Assembly: GCA_025330725.1 (NCBI GenBank)
Contig: JAIWND010000016.1
Location: 62,001-126,000, forward strand
DNA length: 64,000 bases
Reading direction: 5' to 3'
Source: Chlamydoabsidia padenii
Lineage: Eukaryota; Mucoromycota; Mucoromycetes; Mucorales; Cunninghamellaceae
Position 1 is the first letter of the stretch. Each line of letters opens with the position of its first letter. Below are positions 36,046 through 47,211 of the stretch, in pieces. A model generated the notes under the pieces. That model searched no databases. It saw nothing but the letters and a program-made list of their open reading frames with translations, and was not told where the DNA came from. Both the position numbers and the translations under genes were made by a program.

Positions 36046-37314
36046 CTATACTGTCAGTTTCCAAAAAAAGGTCTTTTGCATAATATAACGAAGAATGTCT
36101 TGAATTCTGGGTCCAATATATCCAAGAAGCGCATAAGCAATAGGTGATTTCCGTTTCAATAGCACCAAAAACACCAAAACTATAATCAATAGATTAATGG
36201 ATGCATGTTTCACCAGAGTCTTGATCAAACGAATCCCCGACCATCGTTGTTTTTCCAACTTTTTTTCAGCCAAAGTCTTGCGAAAATGGTCCAATTGTTC
36301 AGTCAAAGCCGCCACTTCAGTTTGTAGAGATTCCAGAGCATTTTCAGAGGGTTGGTTCGTTGATTGGTAGGGATGTTGATGTGGAGGTACAAGACCTAGT
36401 CCTGATGTGGTGGCAGCTACTTCCCGGTCAATAGTATCTGCCTCTGATATCCCATCATTGTATCGAAACCGATCTACAGGTTGTTGTTGTTGTGCATAAT
36501 TTCGATTTCGTTCATACCATTGTTGTTTTTGATGCTGTAATGATGATCGCTGCAGTCTTTGTTGGATGGAATCATCAGGGGTCACAGGGCTCGTATAGGT
36601 GGTAGAAGGTGTATTATTGGAGGTATAGTTTGGTTGTTGTCGGTTGTAGAAATAGGTTGAATCCATGGTCAATTGTTGTGGATGTACAAGCTCTTCTTCT
36701 TCAATATGTTGGAAGAATCCATCGTCCATCGATTCTATAAACAAGGGATTTGTATCTGATCATATAAAAAGTGTGTGGTTTAGATGCACGTGTGAATTTT
36801 TATGACTAGCTAGCTAGCTTACCAGAGTTGAGTTGAAGATATTGTATTGAATCATGTACAGTAGGTGCCAGTTCATGTTGAGGATATCGATCAAGAAACT
36901 AAAAATAAAAAGTTATGAGTACAACAAACAAGTTTATTACTAGTCTTACCTTGTAAAGTATATCAATAAGGAGCGCAACATATTGCATTTGAGCTTCCAA
37001 TGAACTGAGTTGACCAAGTTGATCCCAAGCTTTCCTACAATTCATCAAATTTAGTTAATTGACAAGTTTCCGCAAATTCATTATTTCCCTTGTTACCATT
37101 TAGCATGCAAGACAACAAGACGAGAAGAGGGTCTAGCTACATGACATTCTCCTTCCAAGGCTTGTTTGTATAATCCATAGAGCCGAAGTTTATCTTGAGT
37201 TGAAGGTCGCCAATGAGCATCACCCATAGATAAGGAGCGCACCACAGTCAAAGCCCTAGAGAATTGAAGCTGTACTTCAAAAGGGGTAGTCGTTGAGGAT
37301 CGTCGGCTGGGCAT
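36046..37314 (-). CDS. Tail-anchored acyl-CoA-binding protein, ACBD5/Atg37-like
   Basis: Four exons (37097-37314, 36950-37034, 36823-36898, 36046-36755) give 362 residues. The N-terminal ACB domain (residues 12-100) has the acyl-CoA contact block LRLYGLYKQALEGECH and WKAWDQLGQLSSLEAQMQYV. A Q/S/T-rich linker and a predicted coiled coil (ENALESLQTEVAALTEQL) follow. One C-terminal membrane segment (SINLLIIVLVFLVLLKR) lies about 35 residues from the end. This order matches ACBD5 and yeast Atg37, peroxisomal membrane proteins that bind long-chain acyl-CoA and act in pexophagy and ER-peroxisome contact. The localisation is inferred. The gene is divergent from the RasGEF. Confidence 0.85.
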
Positions 37315-38013
37315 CGTTTGATTATGAGTTTGTGAGAAAGAAAGAGCTAAAAAGAATCTCTAATTGTACTTTGGGCTTATTTATTTTTCCGCCTTTGTCG
37401 GAGAGTTAATTTACATCCCTTTTGTAAAAAGGAAACCTGCTCATTTATTTCATGTGGCATTATCATAGCACTAATTGCCGTTGTCAACTTTTTTTCTTTC
37501 TTTTACATTATGAATAATAGACATAAATTTAGTAAGGAAGTTATAGGTATGGAATAACTTTAATAGAATATGGTATGTAAACCAGTTCTCCTCATCAGCA
37601 TGATCCGACATAAGCGGCGTTTGAAAAAAACACAATACCTCCCTTTTTTTTTTTTTTTTTTTTACTCTGTCCCTTTTTCTCTCTTTCTCACTTCAAAACT
37701 TCTCTTGATTTAAACAACTTGTTATATCTTACTTTACCCCAGCATATATTCTATTTCTTTGACTTTTTACTTTGACTACGAATACTTGTAACAGTCATTT
37801 ACTGATCTGCTTCATTCCCCCCTTCAGCCTTTTGAAACAGTTTCAGTGGATATCAATTAAAAAAAAGTTCCGTTGGACTCCTTCCTCTTGTCGCTGCTGT
37901 TGTCATTTTTTACCTTTGTATAGTCTCTCACCTTTTTTTTACATATCTTGTATATACCTTTCTGTTGTTTATTTTATCCTCCATACATCCTCTTTTTATA
38001 TGCTTTGATTGCC
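37315..38013. other. Divergent promoter of the ACBD5-like and RasGEF genes
   Basis: The 700-bp spacer has one motif copy (AAGCGGCGTTTGAAAAA at 37612-37628) near its middle, a T run at 37646-37664 and pyrimidine-rich sequence before the RasGEF start. No gene is seen. Confidence 0.55.
37612..37628 (+). promoter_or_regulatory. GCGGCGTTTGAAAAA motif in the ACBD5-like/RasGEF spacer
   Basis: This is a variant of the recurrent element, in plus orientation, centrally placed between two divergent genes. Confidence 0.4.
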
Positions 38014-41000
38014 ATGACTTCACTACAACAAACTCCCCACGATGTCTACATGCATGCTGCTCAACTACTTGACGAAGGACGAATAAAGGTAAATATTAAA
38101 CATGAATAAATGAGGTTGAATAGAATCTCCACTAACATTGAAAAGTATTCTATAGGACGCGTATATGTGCTTTTTATCGGTGGTTGAACTATCGACAAAA
38201 CAACTGCACGGTGTCAAATTTGTCCACCATAGTAAGTAGATATCATAACAAAAACATAACAGGTGGGAGGGGGGAATATGAGCAAGATAAAAAGGAATAT
38301 AAAGTACACGTTTAACAGGAACAAGAGGAGTAAGGATCTTGGGGGTTGGGGGAACTAGTCGTTGCAAATATATATATATATATAAAAAGGGGGGGGCAAA
38401 GGGTGATAGATTATGTTTAATTGACTGTTTTTATTTTATCTAGCTGTAGTGTCAACACCCGATCTATATGAAGTATCATTGTCCATGATACGATCAAGTC
38501 TCTCTCACTTGGATGACATTGTTGTGAAACGATCATTGGCAACATTATCACATTACTATGAATCACCAGTATCATCCACTTGTCCACCTCCTATACCAAA
38601 ATCTGCGACACTTCCTTCTACACCTGGTCAAGATTATCATCTTCTCTTTCAATCCAAGGTGTTACCTTCTACACCAACATCTCAACAATCATCTAACAAA
38701 ACCAAACCTGCTATTCCTCCTAAACCGAAATCATTGCCTTCTACGGTTCCTTCACAATCTTCGGTATTATCATCATCACCACCATCTTTGAAACAAAGTG
38801 TATCAACAGGAACAAGCGAATTATATGGGGCCCTGGCACCAATTGGCACACCATCACCTTCTTATGGTATGCGAAGAAACAGGGGCAGGGGCAATTCGGT
38901 CAGCTTTGCGGAGGATACAAATGCCGGCAATTCAACTCAGCAAACGGATCACAATCATGGTGGTGGCGAACGAATGGACAACACCGACAATGAAGATGAA
39001 GAAGATGAAGAAGATGACGATGACGATGACGATGATGATGATGATGATATAGTCGTGGATTTTGATAATAGCACTGGTAAGCAGAAGAAAAAAAAATTGA
39101 AAGACGATCCAGTAACTAATATCTTTTTTTTTTCTCTCTCTCTCTCTCTCTTCTTCAGCCTTTGTAACTACACCCATGCGACGAAACCAAAGTCACCCTG
39201 ATATCCTACGGTCTCACACAATATCTGAATCAAGGCCGTCTTTCTACTTGGAAAGGGACGATCCACAACGCAAATCTTTGGACATATCACACCACCAGCA
39301 GCATTATGAATATGAATTAAATCCTGTAGATGTTTTGGCCGATTCTATTGTCGATCCTTCCATCCTTGTACCTGCTCAAACCAATCCAGGGGATAGCCTT
39401 ACACCTCCTTCATCATCAACACCGACGAGCGATTATGTCCCTCTAATTCCTATGCCACCACTCTTATCAACACATCGACTACTACAACATCAACTGACGG
39501 ACTTGGAGGCGTCTTTACATGAATGCAAAGCCAAGAAACGGGCAATGGCGCTTTTGGTAGAAACTCGGAACAGCAGCATCTCAATGACCCGGTCGAATGG
39601 AAAACTAGAAAAAGAAATGGACGAACGGATACTGCAACGAAGTACATCGGTGGCGGAAACTCGGGCGACATTAAACAAGGTGCGTACACTCTATATGAAA
39701 GCAGCAACCATACCCAATGTGATGCAATTCCCTCCGTATTTGACAGCCTATCAACTTACTTTGATTGAATCGGCAATCTTTTGCAACATTCCTAAAGACG
39801 CTTTCCTAACTCACTCACCACGAAAACCTCATGCTCGAATTGTCGCCTCTACGGACTTTTTCAACTATACCACTCGGGTGATTGAACATTCTATTCTGCT
39901 ACCACAAGAAGCATCAAGGCGGGCGGAAATGATCAATCGATGGATAAAAGTGGCCACTAAATGTCTCTTGCTCAATAATTACCAGACTTTGAAGGCTATC
40001 GTATCAGCATTGGGAACACCACCGGTACAACGACTTCGACGAACCTGGGATTGCATACCAAAGAAAAGAATGACTCGACTGGATCTCTTGAACACGTTAA
40101 TGTCGGAATCCGATAATTATGGGCGATACCGTGAACACATGAATCTACTGGAATTATCTTCATCAGCAGCAACAAAGAAACAACAACAGCAACATCGACC
40201 ACAACACCATACTGTCTGGACAAAACCTGTGGTGCCATTCCTTGGGGTGTTTATTCATGATATGACCTATTTGTTTGCAGCTACCAAACCTGGAACACAG
40301 CCTCAAAACGATACCCGCGTGCAAGATGCCATGTCTTCTTTTACTGGGTTCCAACAAGCACCAGCGTACCCTTTGATACCTCCAGCCTCATACATCAAGA
40401 TCTGTCAACCCAAAAAACACTCCTTCCGTCCATCAGCATCCATCATCACCAATGCCATCCAACGAACCTCGGCTTCAGTAAAACAGCGATCGAGTCATAT
40501 GGCCAATCTTTTTGGTGCATCCACCTCCCTCGATAACAACCATGGGCGACAAATTGAACTCGAACAACAACTGATTACACAATATTTATTGATGCGGCCG
40601 TGGGTGAATGAAAAGATCGTGGATGAACTCAGCCTACTTCGCGAACCACCAAAGCCAAGATCAGGATCATCACCAGGCAGTCGAGCCCATAGTGGCACAT
40701 CGGGTGTTAGTAGTTATCCAAGCTCGATATTCAGCAACACCAGCTCTTTTGCTCGACTCAATTCAACCACAAGCAGCTTGACCAGTTGGGACGACGATAT
40801 TTACGATGACGATGATGACGATGATGATGATGATGATGATGATGATGACATTGGGGTAGACGAAAGGCGAAATTCGATTACTATCATTCGCGACGAAAAC
40901 ATAAAGTCCAAGCAACAACAACAACAACAACAACAACCTCCAATGATGACATCCATCTCACCAACTACAACAATCACAAAAGCAACAACTCATTATCATC

Positions 41001-41191
41001 ACCCCTTACGGACTGCCCATTCGTTTACAGAGGACTCATCGACATCTACCACCACTAACGACAAAACATCTTCAAATACATCTGCTTCCAAAATCGACGA
41101 ATCTGGTGGCTCCTTCTCCTTGGTCAGCCATCTACGAAGTCTCTCTTTACCCTCATCCGAAAATACGATATCATTTAGAAAACGTAGTTAG
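38014..41191 (+). CDS. Ras guanine-nucleotide exchange factor (CDC25/RasGEF domain)
   Basis: Four exons (38014-38088, 38156-38231, 38444-39076, 39159-41191) give 938 residues. The N-terminus VYMHAAQLLDEGRIKDAYMC is a TPR/MIT-like helical hairpin, as in USP8-type dimerisation regions. A Ser/Pro-rich disordered part with SH3-ligand-like prolines and a run of Asp follows. The catalytic RasGEF domain spans about residues 490-760: LTAYQLTLIESAIFCNIP, MINRWIKVATKCLLLNNYQT, LKAIVSALGTPPVQRLRRTW and the closing VPFLGVFIHDMTYLF. The C-terminal 200 residues are again low-complexity (Asp, Gln, Ser runs). The protein should load GTP onto a Ras-family GTPase. The usual N-terminal REM (RasGEFN) module is not obvious. 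Confidence 0.88.
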
Positions 41192-43238
41192 TATTAAAAT
41201 TTCATCACCCACCTATCCTATAGGCACACATACACACAATGTAGTTACTTATATCCCTTTCCCCCCCCCCCATACTTTTGTTTAAATCAATAAACAGTCG
41301 AGATAAAATATGATCTCTTTTATTATTTTTATAACTTGATGTGACCATGGTACATTAACTTTGTTGGTAAACTTGTTTCTAATTTAAGCTTTGTCAAATA
41401 ATATACTAGTCGCTTTATTGACTATGTATCTTTAATAAAACAATTTATTCAAAAATGACTGTCTATTGTCTTTGTCTATGATATGATATGACAATTTGTA
41501 TGCGGTGAAAAGACATTGTCGTCCCTCAGCATGAACCTTGGGCCTGTTTTTACCCTCATTGGTCGATTTACTTGAAACTTGGAAAAAGGGAAAACAGCGT
41601 CCTTTCAGGGACGAAAATGATCGTGTTTTTTTTATACTTGAATCAGGTTAGGTCTCAGCGCACGGGACACGGACAAAAAAAAAATCATCTTTTCATCATG
41701 ATAAACCGGGTCACCTACTCTATGACTCCAAACACTACGCCCAACTCGTCCGCCCAACACTTTCCCGCAGACACAGGTTGTACTACACAAGTCGGGATTT
41801 AAAGTTTTCATGTCATTCGGCATGAATTCCGAATTTGGCAGACCAACTCTGACCGTTCCAGGTGGTCTATCTACACGGCAACAAAAAAATACACGACCGG
41901 TCATGTAAATTACACAAGTCATACATGATTTCCATCATGCTACCTTTAATAAAATGCATGATTGGCATGATGTATTGCGAGTCTGAATCATGTAAATATC
42001 CGATCAACACGATCCCATCTTGTAAATAATAACCCCACCCCACGCCCAAACATTGTATAAAATGATATTATAAAAGACTATTTATTATGAGATATATATA
42101 TATAGATGTAATAATAGTAATATCTAACAATAATAGTAGCTATTTAGTAAAAAAAAAAAAAAAAAAAAACTTGTTGGTTCAGGAAGATCAAACACACCTC
42201 TTGATGAGGACGAGATTAATCCATGCGATGTTGGCGGCGATCGATCAGTTCTAGTCCCAGTTTTAGGTGGCGATGATGATGAAAGAAGTAGCAATGAAGA
42301 AGTGAAGTTAACCTTGCTGTTGATGAAGAGGAGGAACCGACCGTGTCAGCTACTGTCTTGGATGTGAGTGTTGTTATTGTTGCCTATACTTTAAAAAGTG
42401 ATCAATCGAATTAGTTCACCATCATGTTCCATATTAATTGATTTTTCATCAAACGGGATAGCTTTTAGGACCATTCCAATCGTAATATGTTTGAAGCAAA
42501 CCTTTCGCACCGAACCATGTAGTAACTTTAGTGCCCAAATGGTTCCATCCTTTTGTTTCTGGGGGGGGTACTTGGTCTTCATTTTATTCAAGGTGGTGTT
42601 AATATGATACGAAGGGCATCCAAGAAATCGACGTTGCTGCTTCGACTACGGTACATTTTTCCTAGGTCGTCTTTTCCTGCATGTGTTGGGTGAGGAATAT
42701 CAAGTAAAGGGTACGGCTGTTATTCTGGTTGATGTTCCTGCATTTATTGTTGTTCCAGTTGTTGTTGAGTATCCAGTAGTAGTAGTTGCTGTTCGAGTAA
42801 TCGTTCAAGCTATTCTTCTATTTGTCCAGTTGCATTAGTTAAAGCATTGGTAGTATTATTTAGTTATCCATTTCCATTTTCTACTGCTTTCAATCGTTGG
42901 TCTATGGCCTTGATCGTGTCGAGTGATTGTTTGGTTGATTGCCTAAATAACAATAAGAAAGGTAACTAACAATAAAAAGATGTTGTGGCGCAGAAAGGGT
43001 TGATGTTTTGATAAATAACATGGTATATAGTGTATTAATGCCCAAATAACATTTCCAAGTGAGTTTTACCTGATTTGTGTGCTTTTCAATAGGCAATGGT
43101 GATTATTGGGAAAAGTAGAGGAAGAAAGAAAAGTAAAATCGGCATTTAAAAAACTCGCCATCATTTCAGATTTTACCCTTTTCTTCCCACTTCTTCTCCA
43201 CTTTATCACCATAATGAAATTGGTTTACACTGTGAACA
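41192..43238. other. Gene-poor spacer with decayed coding sequence
   Basis: The stretch after the RasGEF holds a C-run near 41263-41272, a motif copy GTCGGGATTTAAAG at 41791-41804, and a poly-A run at 42150-42169. Broken open frames lie on both strands between 42175 and 42960 (see the pseudogene entry). No intact gene is seen. Confidence 0.5.
42391..42960 (-). pseudogene. Decayed coiled-coil gene fragment
   Basis: On the minus strand from about 42960 downward the translation shows heptad-like pieces (SLDTIKAIDQRLKAVENG, then LERLLEQQLLLLDTQQQLEQ) broken by in-frame stops. It ends in a clean 66-codon segment at 42391-42591 that includes GTIWALKLLHGSVRKVCFKH. On the opposite strand at 42180-42370 another piece, TPLDEDEINPCDVGGDRS, changes frame before TVSATVLD. 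The pieces read like relics of one or two genes. No family is recognised. Confidence 0.3.
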
Positions 43239-43734
43239 ATGCTTGTACGAATGCTCGATGGTTGGTCTACAGGTGGTATCTTTAATTGAAAAATCAACAA
43301 CTGACATGGACAACCAATCAATCAACAGCAGCTACAATAGCGTACCTCCTCATCTCAACACCATATATTCGGTGGTTTATTAACAAGTGCTGCACATCGA
43401 TCGGTGACAAAAAGAATCCACCATCCGATGATCTCCAAGATCCTGGTTAACAGTTTTGAAGACATACAAGCTTCCCCATTACACGCCAACATACTATTTT
43501 GGCGATGTGCTATACTTCTTAGAACATCGTGATGCACAATACGTTGTCGTATGGCTTTATCAAATGGAATATGATTATGACAATTGGATGTATTATATAG
43601 GTCGCCGGAATATTCGAAAACGAACAGTGGTATTGAAGGCCAATGGTGGGGCTCTTGAAAAACAGTACGTCTTCTGGAATACAATGGTGATTGGTGTGTA
43701 TACAATGGCAAAGTACCGTGGTAGATTAGAATAA
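43239..43734 (+). CDS. Small predicted protein of unknown function
   Basis: A three-exon model (43239-43272, 43329-43403, 43454-43734) gives 129 residues and keeps frame at both junctions. A membrane-like stretch AATIAYLLISTPYIRWFI is followed by an aromatic-rich, Tyr/Trp-heavy part (TYYFGDVLYFLEHRDAQY, VVVWLYQMEYDYDNWMYYIG). The last exon alone is a 92-codon open frame. A second start, ATGAAATTGG at 43214, is out of frame with this model. A motif-like TCGGCATTTAAA lies at 43139-43150, about 100 bp upstream. I do not recognise it; it could be a lineage-specific gene or a relic. Confidence 0.35.
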
Positions 43735-43871
43735 TTGTAGTAATAGTTTTATATGGTGAATAAATAAATAAAAAGTAATGTTTTTATCATTGGTATTAAT
43801 AAAGCTTCAAATTCTTCCCAAACGATCATACATAATATTATTTTATTAAAAAGTATTTTATTTATTTAGTA

Positions 43872-44010
43872 AAGTATATGTATAGGTATATGCATAGGTA
43901 TATGTATAAGTATATGTATAATCATAAAAAAAAAAAAAAAAATTAAACTGGGCTTTAGTTTTTTTTTTTATGATTATACATATACTTATACATATACCTA
44001 TACATATACT
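43872..44010. repeat. Long inverted repeat (hairpin) just downstream of RCC1
   Basis: The left arm (about 43872-43940) is built of GTATATGTATA/GTATAGGTATAT units ending in ATCATAAAAAAAA. The right arm (about 43960-44010) is its reverse complement. The loop is about 20 bp around TTAAACTGGGCTTTAG. The left arm carries one extra 12-bp unit. The structure begins 6 bp beyond the RCC1 stop codon, so the RCC1 transcript could end in a very stable hairpin. It could also be a small foldback element. Confidence 0.8.
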
Positions 44011-44015
44011 CATGT

Positions 44016-45102
44016 CTACGCTAAAATGACGCTATGTTGGGCGCCGGCCGCTACCTTGAGGACTTTGCGGCCATCCAACTTTTGCCCCGTAACGGGGCGA
44101 GGCGCCACTTCATCATCGTCAGATCCATTTCCAAGCGCAGACATTTCACCAAAACCCCAAGCATGGGCGTTTCCAGATCGAGTAGTAACCAAAGCATGAT
44201 TACTTCCACTGCTTATTTGCACCACATCAGATAGATCGGGGATCAATGTGGGCTGGCCAATTGCTTTCTTGTATTGTGAATTCGAGGCATCCATGGTTTG
44301 TAGAGAGTCGATAACAGATTCGGGAAGACCCAATTGGCAAGAGTCAGCACGACCAAAGGCATAAACGGTACCATTTTCCATCAAGACATAAGAGTGATGT
44401 TCACCAGCAGCCACAGATTTGACAGGTCCTTGGAGCCCAGGAATGATGGTAGGTTTTTTTATGAGTTCATCGCCAGCAGGCAAACCGCATTGGTAATAAT
44501 TGTTGAGACCCCATGCATAGACATGATTGTCTTGAGAGATTGCAAACGAATGATAAGAGCCAGCACCAATCGCCTTGATGTTCTTGAGCGCAACGAGTTC
44601 AGGTTTAAGGCCATTTTCTTTACGTCGTTCCATCACCCGTCGTCCCAATTGGTATTGTTGGCCATTACCCCAGGCATAGACACGGCCCCTATTTGTCAAA
44701 GCCAGACAATGATCAGTTCCAGCAGCAATGTCGACAATAGTATGAGTCGCCAACGGCTCAAACAACACAGGGATGTCTTGGACAGCTAGATCCTTTGAGA
44801 ATCCAAGGGCACCTTCAGCACACTATGATGGATGAAAGAAAAGAAAAAAAAATTAGTATGTGTTGTTTTGATTTTGTTTTTATATTACTTACTCGATATG
44901 TTCCCCAGCAATAAACTTTGCCATCGTCTGAGAGTGCGATCGATACAGAATCACCACACGCAATTTTGACATACTTGACATTGTCTGGATTTTCAACCAA
45001 TTCAGGCTCGTATTCTTCACCCGATCGACCAAGAGCACGCTGATCATTACAGCCCCAACTGTATAGCTTTTAATAAGAAAAAGTAAAAAATGAGTGACTG
45101 AG

Positions 45103-45134
<32 letters not shown>

Positions 45135-46166
45135 ACCTGTCCATCTTCTGTCACAGCAAGTGTATGCATCCCACCACACGCAATATCCACAATCTTTTTG
45201 TCGTCCAATACTTTCAAAGGCATGGGCCGTTTACGAATTAACATGGAATCACCCAAACCAAGCTGACCGGTATCACCGCTACCAAAAACAAATACCATAT
45301 TAGAAGTGGAGGCTGACACCATATCAGAAGTGGAAGCAGATGCCATATCAGAAGTAGATGAAGACATCATATCAGAAGTAGAGGAAGACATCATATCAGA
45401 AGTAGAGGAAGACACCACACCAGGAGTGGAAGCAGAAACCACACCAGGAGTGGAGGAGGAAATCATATCAGAAGTGGAAGCAGATGCCATATCAGAAGTG
45501 GAAGCAGATGCCATATCAGAAGTAGAGGAAGACACCACACCAGGAGTGGAAGAAGAAACCATATCAGAAGTGGAAGCAGATGCCATATCAGGAGTGGAGG
45601 AAGAGACCATGTCAGAAGTAGAAGAAGAAACCATATCGGAAGTGGAAGCAGATGTCATATCAGGAGTGGAGGAAGAAACCATGTCAGAAGTGGAAGCAGA
45701 CACCATATCAGAAGTAGAGGAAGAAACCATATCAGGAACGGAGGTAGGATCCCTATCGATATTGGAGTTAGTCAGAATTTCAGAAGTCATACGATAAAGG
45801 GTGGCAGATGCGGAAAGTAGTTTTCCTTTCTTCCGGATGTGTCCAGGTTCATCATCGTGTGGTTCCAAAAAAGTGTTTTGTCGCTTCACTATAAACCAGG
45901 AGTAAAAAGGTGTGAGAAAAAAAAAAGAAAAAGTACATTGCTTTGGGTTGACTTACAGCTAAACTGAGACACTGTACCAGAAGTGGGGGCAGGTTCAACC
46001 TTGTCAGCAGTAAGCTGTTTGCTTTTCTTCGGGATGTGTTCAGGTTCATCATCAGATATTTCCATAAAAGTATTTTGTCGCTTCACTATAAACAAAAAGA
46101 TAAAAAGTGTCAAAACCAACATAGGGTAAAAACATTGATATGAGTTGACTTACAGTTTTGAGACAT
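44016..46166 (-). CDS. RCC1: RCC1 (Ran guanine-nucleotide exchange factor) with a repetitive N-terminal extension
   Basis: Five exons (46154-46166, 45957-46085, 45137-45888, 44893-45066, 44016-44822) give 624 residues. The C-terminal 410 residues form the seven-bladed RCC1 propeller: VFVFGSGDTGQLGLGD, IVDIACGGMHTLAVTEDGQL, YSWGCNDQRALGR, KVYCWGTYR, VYAWGNGQQYQLGRR, VYAWGLNNYYQCGLP, VYAFGRADSCQLGLPE and AHAWGFGEMSALGNG. RCC1/Prp20/Pim1 loads GTP onto Ran at chromatin for nuclear transport and spindle assembly. Yeast and animal homologs are about 420-480 residues, so the first 215 residues are extra. They are two related basic/acidic exon starts (LKRQNTFMEI and LKRQNTFLEP) and about 18 copies of an 8-residue SSSTSDMV-type repeat. 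Confidence 0.92.
45295..45742. repeat. 24-bp coding minisatellite in RCC1 exon 3
   Basis: About 18 units of 24 bp code on the minus strand for 8-residue repeats (SSSTSDMV, SASTSDMV, SSSTPGVV variants). The plus strand is also open across the array, as an acidic ISEVEAD-type repeat, because the unit length is a multiple of three; I regard that as passive. Confidence 0.9.
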
Positions 46167-46287
46167 ATTGGGAATTGTATATTGCAGAAAAAGAGTAGTG
46201 TGCTTGTTTGTGTTTGTGAGGAATGAGAAAGAGAAAGAGAAAGAAAAAAAGAAAAAGGAAAAGGAAAATTGGACCTCTTTTATAGAT

Positions 46288-46302
46288 ATTTCAAATACCG
46301 AC
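46288..46302 (-). promoter_or_regulatory. GTCGGTATTTGAAAT motif upstream of RCC1
   Basis: On the minus strand it reads GTCGGTATTTGAAAT, in the orientation of RCC1 and about 120 bp upstream of its ATG. Confidence 0.4.
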
Positions 46303-46494
46303 GGGCGATTTTTTCCCCCTTTCCTTTTGCTTTCTTTTTTTTTTTTTTATCGATGGAAGGATTTGGAAAATAAAAACAAAATCTGATGGAACCACGCGTT
46401 GGTTGTTTAATTGGATGGTTCCTACTTTTGGACCTTTCTTATCTTTTTCCCATACTAACTTGGGGGGAGAGGGAGTTCCTCTCTTAGTTTTTCG

Positions 46495-46790
46495 TCGTCA
46501 TAATTACTCGTGAAAGAGCAAATAAACAAAGAAAGGATGTTTTTCTCTCCTTTGTGTCAATATTTCATGTGGTGTTGTTATTATGTATTGAATCACCGAC
46601 GACGTTCGCGCGTTTCCATCCTCTATTCTAACCACCCTCGTAAAGCCTCTCGTATATATATATATATATATATAAACAGTAAATATTTACATACTGCTAT
46701 TTTGATAACAAAGAACGACAAAAAAAGGGATAAAAAGTGACAGTAGTTGCATGACGGGTGGCGGGATTCGAAAAATCGCTTCTGCATAAA
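46495..46790 (+). repeat. Repeat block B, left copy
   Basis: Shared landmarks with 50866-51115, in the same order and orientation, are TGAAAGAGCAAATAAACAA, CTTTGGTGTCAAT-like text, GATAACAA(A/G)GAA and GGGATAAAAAGTGACAG(T/C)AG. The copies differ by many substitutions and short indels, so the duplication is old. A GGCGGGATTCGAAAA box lies at 46760-46774. Confidence 0.7.
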
Positions 46791-46856
46791 AAGGTCTGGT
46801 TGCGAAAATGAAGTCCAAATAAATAAAAAAAAAAAAAGATCAGGAAGGTTGTTCGG

Positions 46857-46990
46857 TGTCGCACATGAAAAAAACAGATGTCGGATTTCCAAAAAACAAA
46901 TGTCGGGATCTTTTTGATCGACTTGTCGCGCTTTTGGTTTTGACTTGTCGCCAAATCAGTTGTCGGGGTATCCTGCTACCTAATGAAAAA
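46857..46990 (+). repeat. TGTCG box array, left copy
   Basis: TGTCG(G/C) boxes start at 46857, 46879, 46901, 46924, 46946 and 46961, that is at steps of 22, 22, 23, 22 and 15 bp. Text after the array (TACCTAATGAAAAAA) also recurs, inverted, at 50557-50575. The block matches the reverse complement of about 50557-50790. Confidence 0.85.
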
Positions 46991-47211
46991 AAAAAATATC
47001 ATCCCAATCCAAGACATGCCCAAAATCGCCCCATTCCAAAAGACCACAATTCCACAAATATATAACATATACCAGAGCATTTATTCATAAAAAGGATATA
47101 CGAATAATTTGATAAGATAATATATAAATATGAAGGAGATATAAACTACTTGGAATAATATAATACTAAATAAAAAAAATATATACAACTAAAAAACGAG
47201 ATATATATAAA

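Larger units (their letters stand above)
46167..47211. other. Spacer with RCC1 promoter, repeat block B (left copy) and TGTCG array (left copy)
   Basis: After the RCC1 start comes a purine-rich stretch, then a motif copy ATTTCAAATACCGAC at 46288-46302. Repeat block B follows at about 46495-46790 and the TGTCG box array at 46857-46965. A (TA)n run lies at 46652-46673. No gene is seen. Confidence 0.6.

Noticed and set aside
38932..39177. Minus-strand Ile-rich frame opposite the RasGEF Asp run
   Set aside because: It is the antisense of a low-complexity GAT/GAC tract in a well-supported exon.
45306..45797. Plus-strand 163-codon acidic repeat frame
   Set aside because: It is the antisense of the 24-bp RCC1 minisatellite; a repeat of a multiple of three keeps both strands open.
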